In this document: positions 1 through 5,430 of the stretch, piece by piece | How positions within the stretch are numbered: position 1 is the first letter of the stretch | Layout of the letters: every line of letters starts with the position of its first letter | DNA from: an uncultured Campylobacter sp. | GTDB lineage: Bacteria > Campylobacterota > Campylobacteria > Campylobacterales > Campylobacteraceae | DNA length: 7,172 nt | Direction of reading: 5' to 3' | Assembly: GCF_938031315.1 (NCBI RefSeq) | Contig: NZ_CALHHT010000367.1 | Location: 1 to 7,172 of the forward strand | Position numbers and translations under genes: made by a program | The notes under the pieces: generated by a model | What the model saw: the letters and a program-made list of their open reading frames with translations, nothing else | Databases searched by the model: none | What the model was told of the DNA's origin: nothing

Positions 1-100
1 GCGTCGCAATTATTTTTTTATCGACCGCGCGCTTTAAAATAGAGTCCTCAAAATACGGCGCGATGAGATTTTCAAACAGCGAGATGAAGATAAAATTCAT
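1..100 (-). CDS. trmD: tRNA (guanine-N1)-methyltransferase TrmD, N-terminal fragment cut by the window edge
   Basis: Reading the minus strand from the ATG at 100-98 gives 33 codons, starting [17 protein letters not shown] and continuing EDSILKRAV, with no stop before the edge. The pattern of a hydrophobic first strand, LFx[13 protein letters not shown] and then a short helix is the N-terminus of TrmD, which methylates G37 of tRNAs to prevent +1 frameshifting. The SAM-binding trefoil knot and catalytic residues lie outside the window, so activity cannot be judged. The ATG overlaps the rimM TGA by four bases (ATGA), indicating translational coupling; a weak GGA lies about 7 bases upstream. Following rimM is the usual place for trmD in rpsP operons, and rplS would be expected next. 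Identification rests on 33 residues plus synteny. Confidence 0.9.
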   Translation of the reverse strand, partial: MNFIFISLFENLIAPYFEDSILKRAVDKKIIAT

Positions 101-627
101 GAATTTTCCAAAATCGCGCGCGCGTTTTGAGTAAAAATTTTACGCTCGCTAAGCGAAATTTCTTTCACATAGGCGTCCACGTAGGGGATAAAAAATTCTT
201 TCGGCAAAGCCTGCGAGATTAAGCTTTCATCCGTTTCTACCTCAAAAAGATAACCGCTTCCGATCTGCGATATGTCTTTTACGCGCCCTAAAATCGCGCC
301 GTCTTCGTAAATTTCAAGCCCGATAATATCGAAGTAAAAGAACTCGCCCTTTTGCAATTTGCAAAATTTCCGCGTGTCCTCTTTGCTTCGGTAAAGGATT
401 TGGTTGGTTAAATTTGCCGCCGCTTCTACGCTTTCGTAATTTTTAAAAATAGCACTAGAATTTGCGCCGCTAAAGGATAGAATTTCTAAAATTTCGCCGT
501 TTCGCAGATAAAATTTGGCGCCTTTTTTAAACTGAGAGGGGAAGTCGCTGCGATCAAAAATTTTAACTGCGCCCTTTAGACCGATAGTCCGACCGAGCTT
601 CGCGACCTCTAAAAGATCATCAGGCAT
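97..627 (-). CDS. rimM: 16S rRNA processing / 30S maturation factor RimM
   Basis: This 176-residue protein has the normal RimM length and two-domain layout. The N-terminal beta-barrel (about 5-90) opens with [16 protein letters not shown] (8-23), matching the family's G-x-x-G-LKG signature. The C-terminal PRC-barrel (about 94-172) starts at [12 protein letters not shown] (96-107) and includes [10 protein letters not shown] (145-154). RimM is a cytoplasmic assembly chaperone that binds S19 and helps mature the 30S head, including 16S rRNA processing. The ATG at 627-625 is chosen because VAKLG sits about eight residues from the start, as in relatives. It overlaps the end of khpA by 8 bases and has only a weak AAAG upstream, so translation is probably coupled to khpA. 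Its own stop overlaps trmD. I see no defect in the reading frame. Confidence 0.96.
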   Translation of the reverse strand: MPDDLLEVAKLGRTIGLKGAVKIFDRSDFPSQFKKGAKFYLRNGEILEILSFSGANSSAIFKNYESVEAAANLTNQILYRSKEDTRKFCKLQKGEFFYFDIIGLEIYEDGAILGRVKDISQIGSGYLFEVETDESLISQALPKEFFIPYVDAYVKEISLSERKIFTQNARAILENS

Positions 628-862
628 CTTTGGCTTTGACGGTAATTTTATAATTGATCGGATCTTTTGCTTTATAGCCGATGATGACGGTCTTTATGGC
701 GTTTATCATTTTGCCGTCCTTGCCGATGAGTTTGCCGGTGTCGGCCTTGTCGGCATAGACGATGATCTCGGTAAAGTTTTCACCGACCCGCTTTTGCGTA
801 GAGACGGACTGCGGATAGTCGGCGATCAACTTTGCGTATTCTTTTATAAAATTTTCTACCAT
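620..862 (-). CDS. khpA: KH-domain RNA-binding protein KhpA (YlqC family)
   Basis: This 80-residue protein is essentially a single KH domain. The nucleic-acid-binding GxxG loop is GKDG at 47-50, within KLIGKDGKMINAIKT (44-58), followed by the expected helix and a last strand YKITVKA. The family is small cytoplasmic KH proteins; in several Gram-positive bacteria KhpA pairs with KhpB (Jag/EloR) and affects cell elongation and mRNA fate. Its role in Campylobacter is not established as far as I know, and no KhpB partner is in the window. The position between rpsP and rimM is the classic one and suggests a link with ribosome biogenesis. The ATG follows the rpsP TAA by one base with no clear Shine-Dalgarno, so it probably relies on ribosomes finishing rpsP. 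Confidence 0.93.
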   Translation of the reverse strand: MVENFIKEYAKLIADYPQSVSTQKRVGENFTEIIVYADKADTGKLIGKDGKMINAIKTVIIGYKAKDPINYKITVKAKDA

Positions 863-863
863 T

Positions 864-1094
864 TTATTTGCTTGTGATTTGAGCGACCCTATCGCTTAAC
901 TTCGCGCCTACGCTCTTCCAGTATGCCAAACGCTCCGCGTCGAATTTAATATTATCGCTATCTTTTAGCGGGTTATAAAAGCCGATCGTCTCGATGAAGC
1001 CGCCGTCGCGTCTTTTCCTGCTATCCGTTACCACGATGCGGTAAAAAGGCTGCTTCTTTCTTCCGATTCTTGTAAGCCTAACAACTGTTGCCAT
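864..1094 (-). CDS. rpsP: 30S ribosomal protein bS16
   Basis: The 76-residue product has the usual bS16 length. It begins [20 protein letters not shown], followed by [22 protein letters not shown] (21-42), the strongly conserved core that contacts 16S rRNA. A C-terminal helix, [18 protein letters not shown] (53-70), matches the family pattern in which the last helix says 'GAxxSDxV'. bS16 binds the 5' and central domains of 16S rRNA during 30S assembly. The ATG start has a strong AAGGAG five bases upstream (1105-1100). The gene follows ffh after 78 bases that hold unusual inverted repeats described separately, and it leads a tight run rpsP-khpA-rimM-trmD. Expression may be set partly by that leader, which is inference. 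Confidence 0.98.
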   Translation of the reverse strand: MATVVRLTRIGRKKQPFYRIVVTDSRKRRDGGFIETIGFYNPLKDSDNIKFDAERLAYWKSVGAKLSDRVAQITSK

Positions 1095-1099
1095 TTTTT

Positions 1100-1105
1100 C
1101 TCCTT
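1100..1105 (-). promoter_or_regulatory. rpsP ribosome-binding site (AAGGAG)
   Basis: The minus strand reads AAGGAG followed by five A and the rpsP ATG. This is the strongest Shine-Dalgarno of the rpsP-khpA-rimM-trmD run; the genes after it have weak or no sites, so it probably drives entry for the whole run. It lies 9 bases downstream of the last arm of the interleaved inverted repeats. Confidence 0.85.
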
Positions 1106-1114
1106 AAATTTTTG

Positions 1115-1158
1115 TAAGTTTTAGAACTTGCAGATGGCTAAAACTTAAACATCTGCAA
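1115..1158 (-). promoter_or_regulatory. Interleaved inverted repeats in the rpsP 5' leader (candidate RNA switch or pseudoknot)
   Basis: On the minus strand TTGCAGATG (1158-1150) is perfectly complementary to CATCTGCAA (1136-1128), giving a 9-bp stem with a 13-base loop. TAAGTTTTAG (1147-1138) is perfectly complementary to CTAAAACTTA (1124-1115), a 10-bp stem also with a 13-base loop. The arms alternate (A, B, A', B'), which is the topology of an H-type pseudoknot. Connecting segments of 2, 1 and 3 bases look too short for both full stems at once, so either some pairs open or the two hairpins are alternatives. No U-run follows, so this is not an intrinsic terminator. The repeats are seen directly; a regulatory role is inferred from position before the rpsP start. 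Confidence 0.5.
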
Positions 1159-1162
1159 ACTC

Positions 1163-1183
1163 TACCGAGAGGCTATCTCGGTA
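1163..1183 (-). repeat. Stem-loop spanning the ffh stop codon
   Basis: TACCGAGA (1183-1176) and TCTCGGTA (1170-1163) form a perfect 8-bp stem around the 5-base loop TAGCC; one G-U and one U-A pair (1184-1185 with 1162-1161) could extend it. The first three loop bases are the ffh TAG stop. The 5' arm encodes the last residues of Ffh. No T-run follows in the direction of transcription, so an RNA processing or stability element is more likely than a terminator. Confidence 0.6.
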
Positions 1184-2513
1184 AATTTTGCCTTTGAGCG
1201 ATTGAGGCAAGCCCCTGCATGCCGCCCTTGCCCGAAAATTTTTTCGCAAGCTTCGAAGCGCCCGCGAACTGCTTTAAGAAGCGGTTCACCTCCACCTGCG
1301 AAAGCCCCGCGCCGGCAGCAAGCCTGCGCTTGCGCGAATTATTTAGCAGATCGGGATTTTCGCGCTCTTTCGGCGTCATAGAGTTGATCATCGCTTTGAT
1401 ATGAAGTATCTCTTTTGAGTTTTCCAAATCGATATCTTTTATCTTATTCGCCATGCTAGAAAGTCCCGGGATCATGCCGATTAAATTTTTCATATTGCCG
1501 AGCTTTTTCACGCTTTCGAGCTGATTTACGAAATCGTTGAAATTAAACTCGCCCTTTTTGATCTTTTTGTTTAGAGCCTTGGCTTCTCTTTCGTCGAAAA
1601 CGGCGCTTGTTTTCTCGGCTAGCGTCGCTAAATCGCCCTCGCCCATAATGCGACCGGTGATTCTATCGGGTATAAAGCCCTCCAGATCGGCCACCTTCTC
1701 GCCGGTTCCGATAAAGCGAAGCGGAATGCCCAGCTGCTGCGCGATACCGAGAGCTACGCCGCCTTTGGTATCTGCGTCGAATTTGCTTAAGATCACGCCC
1801 GTAAGGCCTAAAATTTCATCAAATTTAGCAGCCGTTTTAATGCCGTCTTGACCGCTCATAGCGTCCGCTACGTAAAAAATTTCATGCGGATTTAGAGCTT
1901 TTTTCATCTCCGCAAGCTGTGCCATAAGCGCCTCGTCTATCGCAAGACGTCCCGCCGTATCTACGAGCAGTACGTCATAAAGCCCGCTTTTAGCCTTGCT
2001 TAGCGCTTTTTCGGCAACCTTTAGCGGATCGCTCTCGCCCTCGATGAAAAACAGCTCAATCTCATTCGCCTCGCACAGCTGGCGGAGCTGCTCGACCGCG
2101 GCTAGGCGCTGCAAGTCGCACGCTGCAACCAAGACCTTTTTTTTACGAAGTTTCAGATAGTTTGCAAGTTTTATCGTGCTTGTGGATTTTCCGCTTCCCT
2201 GAAGTCCCGTCATCAAAGCTACCGTAGGAGGCGTGCTAGCGAATACAAATCCCTGACTGCTGCCTCTAGGCGCCGTTAAAATTTTAGTCAAATTTGTCTT
2301 GATGGACTGCAAAAACGGCTTCTGTCCTATCGTACCGATACGAAGATCGGCTTCGACGAGCGCCAAAAAATCCTTTACGACTTTGTGGTGCACGTCGGCC
2401 TTTAAAAGCGCCTTTTTTAGCGTCTCCAAGGCGTTTTTTAAAGCTTTTTCGTCATCGATTGTTTTTAATTTATTGACCGCGTTTTTAAACGACTCGCTTA
2501 TGATCTCAAACAC
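1173..2513 (-). CDS. ffh: Signal recognition particle GTPase Ffh (SRP54)
   Basis: At 446 residues this is a full-length Ffh. The N domain helix bundle (about 1-85) precedes the G domain: P-loop GLQGSGKST (103-111), the DLQRLAAVEQL segment (133-143), DTAGR (185-189), SKFDADTKGG (243-252, the guanine-specificity and closing motifs) and GTGEK (269-273). The methionine-rich M domain (about 295-446) contains SRKRRLAAGAG (393-403), the conserved helix-turn-helix that binds 4.5S RNA. Ffh with 4.5S RNA captures signal sequences and delivers ribosomes to FtsY at the membrane. The start is GTG at 2513-2511: it has AAGGGA five bases upstream and gives the family's 'MFE' beginning. The 66-base gap before it holds only a poor -10-like TAACAT (2550-2545), so read-through from upstream is possible. 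The gene ends inside a hairpin. Confidence 0.98.
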   Translation of the reverse strand: MFEIISESFKNAVNKLKTIDDEKALKNALETLKKALLKADVHHKVVKDFLALVEADLRIGTIGQKPFLQSIKTNLTKILTAPRGSSQGFVFASTPPTVALMTGLQGSGKSTSTIKLANYLKLRKKKVLVAACDLQRLAAVEQLRQLCEANEIELFFIEGESDPLKVAEKALSKAKSGLYDVLLVDTAGRLAIDEALMAQLAEMKKALNPHEIFYVADAMSGQDGIKTAAKFDEILGLTGVILSKFDADTKGGVALGIAQQLGIPLRFIGTGEKVADLEGFIPDRITGRIMGEGDLATLAEKTSAVFDEREAKALNKKIKKGEFNFNDFVNQLESVKKLGNMKNLIGMIPGLSSMANKIKDIDLENSKEILHIKAMINSMTPKERENPDLLNNSRKRRLAAGAGLSQVEVNRFLKQFAGASKLAKKFSGKGGMQGLASIAQRQNLPR

Positions 2514-2518
2514 TTTGA

Positions 2519-2524
2519 TCCCTT
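2519..2524 (-). promoter_or_regulatory. ffh ribosome-binding site supporting a GTG start
   Basis: The minus strand reads AAGGGA, then TCAAA, then GTG. The five-base spacing and the family-like N-terminus (MFEIISESF) make the GTG at 2513 the start rather than any later codon. Confidence 0.75.
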
Positions 2525-2579
2525 ATAAAATTTTTAAACTTGCGATGTTACCTAAAATTAACTTAAAAGCCATTGAATA

Positions 2580-3329
2580 TCAGAGATCCTTAGGAATTTC
2601 AAAGCCGAATTCGTTGAAGCTTGTACCTAGCGGAGCTTTAAATTTTAGCCCTAAAATTTCGGTCTCGTACGAGTGCAGAAACATCCGCTTCGCGCGGCTT
2701 TTAGCGTATTTTTCATCGCCTATTACGCCAAATCCCGCATTTGCCAGATGCACGCGGATCTGATGCGTCCTGCCCGTCTCGATCCGCACCTTTACGAGCG
2801 ATTTTTTGCCGCTTACCATAAGCGGATAAACCTCGCTAAATGCGCTCTTGCCGTTTGGCGAAATTTTAGAAAAGGCGCCGCTTCTGGTCTTTATCGTCAA
2901 AATCGGCTCGTCAAATTTCATCTCTTCGCTCACGATCCCTTTTACGATCGCGATGTAGCTTTTTTTCACGCGCAAATTTTTAAACTCCGCAATCGCCGCT
3001 TCGCGAAATTCTTCGTTCTTATACAGCAGCACGACGCCGCTGGTTTCCTTATCCAAGCGATTTAGAAGGCCGAATTTATAGATTTTTTCTAAATTTTCGC
3101 TGCTCATAAAGGGCGGCTTATTGACTGCCAAAACGTTCTCATCCTCGTAAATGATCGCGGGTTTTGCGGGTTTCATCACGCTAAATTTAGTATTTTCGCC
3201 GAGCATCTCGCGCGCTAGAGCGATCTTTGCGCCGCGCGCGCTCACAAGCCCCGCGTCGATGAGAGCCTTGGCTTCGTTGTGCGAGATATTTTCCTGCGCC
3301 GCTAGCAGTTTGTAGGCTTTTTCTTGCAT
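2580..3329 (-). CDS. RluA-family 23S rRNA/tRNA pseudouridine synthase
   Basis: The 249-residue protein has an N-terminal S4-like segment (about 1-45, including a SHNEAKALIDAGLVSARG pattern) and then a pseudouridine synthase fold. The catalytic motif is RLDKETSGVVLL (91-102) with the nucleophile expected at Asp93; ETGRTHQIRVHLA (184-196) is the second diagnostic block, and GDEKY (204-208) follows. It isomerises uridine in structured RNA, most likely rRNA, but the target cannot be read from the sequence, so no RluA/C/D symbol is given. The start is the ATG at 3329-3327: it overlaps the waaA stop as TAATG and has AAGGAA eight bases upstream. An in-frame ATG 15 codons earlier lies inside waaA, lacks support and would add a non-family leader. 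Its stop is 66 bases before ffh. Confidence 0.94.
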   Translation of the reverse strand: MQEKAYKLLAAQENISHNEAKALIDAGLVSARGAKIALAREMLGENTKFSVMKPAKPAIIYEDENVLAVNKPPFMSSENLEKIYKFGLLNRLDKETSGVVLLYKNEEFREAAIAEFKNLRVKKSYIAIVKGIVSEEMKFDEPILTIKTRSGAFSKISPNGKSAFSEVYPLMVSGKKSLVKVRIETGRTHQIRVHLANAGFGVIGDEKYAKSRAKRMFLHSYETEILGLKFKAPLGTSFNEFGFEIPKDL

Positions 3330-4717
3330 TAAATTCTTTCCTTGATTAAATTTTCTATCTCTTGCAGATCGCAAATTTTATCTATACGCGTGCCCTTTAG
3401 CGGCTCTTTTAAAGCGTTTGAAATTTCGTTCGCCTCGCACAGAGCGATATTTTGTACGAGCGCGTACAGCGCCTTTTGGTTATGAAAAAATCGCCCGCTG
3501 ATGATCGGCACGCCGAAGCTCGCCGCCTCGATCGGGCTGTGTCCGCCGATATTGCGCAAAAAGCTGCCACCCAAGATCACGATGTTTGAAATTTTATAAA
3601 AGTTCGCTAGCTCCCCGAAGGCATCAAGCAAGATAAAATCGCTCTCAAGCCCCGCGCCGTCGCTAAATCGCTCAAAGCTAAGCCCATGCTCGCGCGCCCA
3701 AGCCTTGCAAATTTCACGTACCTTTTTAAAGCGCTCAGGGTGCCTCGGCGCCAGGATGATTTTTAGCTTTTGCGGCGCGGCAGTCGAAGCCGCCGTATTT
3801 AGTGCGATAGAATTTAAAGACGCGCCGTTTAAAGGCGCCGTATTCGGCACGGCGAACGAAGCGTCGCTTGAGCTCACCGCATCCAAAGAAGCTGCGTTTA
3901 AATTTACCGGCTCGGACGAGCCCGTCTCGCTGCAAAGCTCAGCCCCAGGCAAGCTTTTATCGCCGCAGGCACCCGCTGCATATGGGTCTTTTTCGGGCGC
4001 ACTCTGCGAGCCGTGAAATTTTATAAAATCGTTTAAATTCGATAAAACAAGCTCCTCTTCGCCCTCGTGGGTATTTGAGATCGTAAGCACGAAGCTATTT
4101 GCGGACGCGGCAGAATAGTCCTCCGTCGCAACGGCGATATTCGCACTTTTCACGTTGCCCGCGACCTTTATATTTTTTGCGCCGAGCTCCCGCAGCCGCG
4201 CCGCATCAAGCTCGCTTTGCGCAAGCACCAGATCGATATTTTCAAACGCTTTTCGATAATAAAACTTAAAGCGCAGATAACTCGCGTACGAGCGGTCGCT
4301 AATGCGCGCATTTAGCAGGATCACGTAGCTTCCGCGCGATTTAGCGGAACGGATCAAATTTAGCCACAGCTCCGCTTCGAAAATCACCAGCACGCGGCTG
4401 CCCGTAAGCCAAAATGGAAGCCAGTTTTCAAACGGCAGGTAGCGAGAGTTCGGCGTGAGCGCGCGCGCCGCACCGAAGCCCGTCTGCGTGGTCGTGCTAA
4501 GCGCGACGCTCTCAAATTTAGAAATTAACGGCGCAAGAGCGTTTACCTCGCCCAAACTGCAAGCGTGAAAGTGCACCGCAGCGGGGCTAAATTTAGGGTT
4601 TTTGTATAGAAAAAATCGCGCCTTCAGGCTCGTGCGGTATTTTTTTTTAAAGCTTAGGATAAAAATAAAAGGCGCAGCTACAAGCCACGCCAAAAACGCC
4701 AAGGCGGTGTAGATCAC
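3329..4717 (-). CDS. waaA: 3-deoxy-D-manno-octulosonic acid (Kdo) transferase WaaA/KdtA with a low-complexity insert
   Basis: WaaA transfers Kdo from CMP-Kdo to the lipid A precursor at the cytoplasmic face of the inner membrane. A hydrophobic anchor (about 3-22) followed by basic residues precedes a GT-B fold. HACSLGEVNAL (51-61) carries the expected catalytic Glu57; the nucleotide-binding half has APRHPERF (323-330), GGSF (383-386) and GGHSPIEAASFGVPII (391-406). The length of 462 exceeds the roughly 400-425 usual for the family because residues 235-316 form an Ala/Ser/Asn-rich insert between FIKF and LKIILAPRHP. Outside it the family blocks are complete, so the enzyme is probably active. 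The start is GTG at 4717-4715, overlapping the upstream TGA as GTGA, with AAAGAAG four bases before; there is no internal methionine, so no later ATG start exists. A nine-A run covers codons 24-26. Confidence 0.95.
   Translation of the reverse strand: MIYTALAFLAWLVAAPFIFILSFKKKYRTSLKARFFLYKNPKFSPAAVHFHACSLGEVNALAPLISKFESVALSTTTQTGFGAARALTPNSRYLPFENWLPFWLTGSRVLVIFEAELWLNLIRSAKSRGSYVILLNARISDRSYASYLRFKFYYRKAFENIDLVLAQSELDAARLRELGAKNIKVAGNVKSANIAVATEDYSAASANSFVLTISNTHEGEEELVLSNLNDFIKFHGSQSAPEKDPYAAGACGDKSLPGAELCSETGSSEPVNLNAASLDAVSSSDASFAVPNTAPLNGASLNSIALNTAASTAAPQKLKIILAPRHPERFKKVREICKAWAREHGLSFERFSDGAGLESDFILLDAFGELANFYKISNIVILGGSFLRNIGGHSPIEAASFGVPIISGRFFHNQKALYALVQNIALCEANEISNALKEPLKGTRIDKICDLQEIENLIKERI
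3338..3343 (-). promoter_or_regulatory. Ribosome-binding site deciding the RluA-family gene start
   Basis: AAGGAA sits eight bases before the ATG at 3329, inside the last codons of waaA. Together with the TAATG stop-start junction it favours this ATG over the in-frame ATG at 3374. Confidence 0.7.
3785..3901 (-). repeat. Degenerate 15-bp tandem repeat (pentapeptide period) inside waaA
   Basis: Residues 273-311 of WaaA read in steps of five: LNAAS, LDAVS, SSDAS, FAVPN, then three residues TAP, then LNGAS, LNSIA, LNTAA, S. At the DNA level TTAAACGCAGCTTCT and TTAAACGGCGCGTCT match at 12 of 15 positions, and AATACGGCG occurs twice. This looks like a decayed in-frame minisatellite. It is too short and irregular to claim a pentapeptide-repeat fold; a flexible linker is more likely. 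Confidence 0.55.
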
Positions 4718-5421
4718 TCGGCTTCTTTATATAAAATTCTGCCGCAATACGGGCAGGTTACGATGTCGTCGCTTTTGATGACCGCGGAATAGGTCTTGTC
4801 GCTTATGCGCATAAAGCAGCCGTAGCAGGCCTGTTTGCGCACCGGCGAGACCGCCGTGTTGCCCGCCCACTTGCGGATCTTTTCGTAGAATGAGACGGTT
4901 TTGGGGTTCATCGCCTGCATTAGCTTATCGCGCTTGGCGTAGATCGCGCCGCGAGCAACCTCGACCTCGCCCATCTCGGCGCTTACCTGCTCTTGCAAGC
5001 TTTTTAGCTCGGCTTCAAACGCCTCTTGCTTTTCGCTCTGCTCTTTTACGAGCACTTCCTTTGCGGCTACGATCTTTTCTAGCCTTTCGATCTCCTCGTT
5101 TGTGGCTTCGAGCTGCTCTTTTGCGATATCTTCTTCGACGCTAAGGGCCTTGATCTCCTTTTCGGTTTTTGCCGCGCCGCTTTTTTTGCCCGTGCTTTTT
5201 AGCTTGGACGAAAAGGCGCTAAGCTGCGCGTTTGCTTGTAAAATTTGAGATTTTAGTTCGGCGATCTCCGCATTTAGAGTTTCGATCTGTTCCTTTGCAC
5301 CGTTTATTTCAGTGCTTTTTTTACTCAGCTTCTCCTGCGCAGCCTCGATTTTAGGCTTAAATCCGTCCAGCTGCTTATCGAATTCGCAAAGCTCTACCAA
5401 TTGGCTTAAATATTTGTTCAT
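4714..5421 (-). CDS. Coiled-coil protein with C-terminal C4 zinc ribbon (HP0958/FlgZ-like)
   Basis: The 235-residue protein is a long Glu/Lys/Ala-rich coiled coil (about 15-170) with a likely turn near STGKKSGAAKTEKEIKALS (76-94). A zinc ribbon follows, with CYGC at 199-202 and CPYC at 223-226. This matches the DUF164-type family whose Helicobacter pylori member HP0958 (FlgZ) binds and stabilises sigma-54 (RpoN), affects flagellin mRNA and is needed for motility; the Campylobacter equivalent is Cj0706. Transfer of that function here is inference, so no symbol is given. The ATG at 5421 has AAGGA five bases upstream, overlapping the preceding TAA (TAAAGGA), nine bases after the Nif3-family gene. 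Its stop overlaps the waaA GTG. No signal peptide or membrane segment is visible, so it should be cytoplasmic. Confidence 0.9.
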   Translation of the reverse strand: MNKYLSQLVELCEFDKQLDGFKPKIEAAQEKLSKKSTEINGAKEQIETLNAEIAELKSQILQANAQLSAFSSKLKSTGKKSGAAKTEKEIKALSVEEDIAKEQLEATNEEIERLEKIVAAKEVLVKEQSEKQEAFEAELKSLQEQVSAEMGEVEVARGAIYAKRDKLMQAMNPKTVSFYEKIRKWAGNTAVSPVRKQACYGCFMRISDKTYSAVIKSDDIVTCPYCGRILYKEAE

Positions 5422-5430
5422 CTTTTTCCT

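Noticed and set aside
1163..1183. Rho-independent terminator after ffh
   Set aside because: The stem is good but the following transcribed bases (GAGTTTGCAG) lack a T-run, and rpsP would be cut off from the upstream operon.
2514..2579. Promoter for ffh in the 66-base gap
   Set aside because: TAACAT at 2550-2545 after a T-rich stretch, and TATAAG near 2527-2522, are weak -10-like matches in AT-rich sequence; the second would start transcription almost at the GTG. Not strong enough to list as a feature.
2299..2763. Plus-strand open frame of about 150 codons across the start of ffh and the end of the pseudouridine synthase gene
   Set aside because: It is antisense to two well-recognised genes, has no ribosome-binding site I can see and reads as low-complexity Ser/Phe/Lys sequence without any family pattern. 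Other plus-strand frames in the window are shadows of the same kind.
3330..3374. Longer N-terminus for the RluA-family protein, starting at 3374
   Set aside because: The extra 15 residues are encoded inside waaA, have no good ribosome-binding site and do not resemble the family; the ATG at 3329 has AAGGAA and a TAATG junction.
3705..4016. Plus-strand open frame over the WaaA insert
   Set aside because: Its openness follows from the Ala/Ser-rich, GC-rich insert on the other strand. It has no recognisable protein pattern and the minus-strand frame continues cleanly on both sides.
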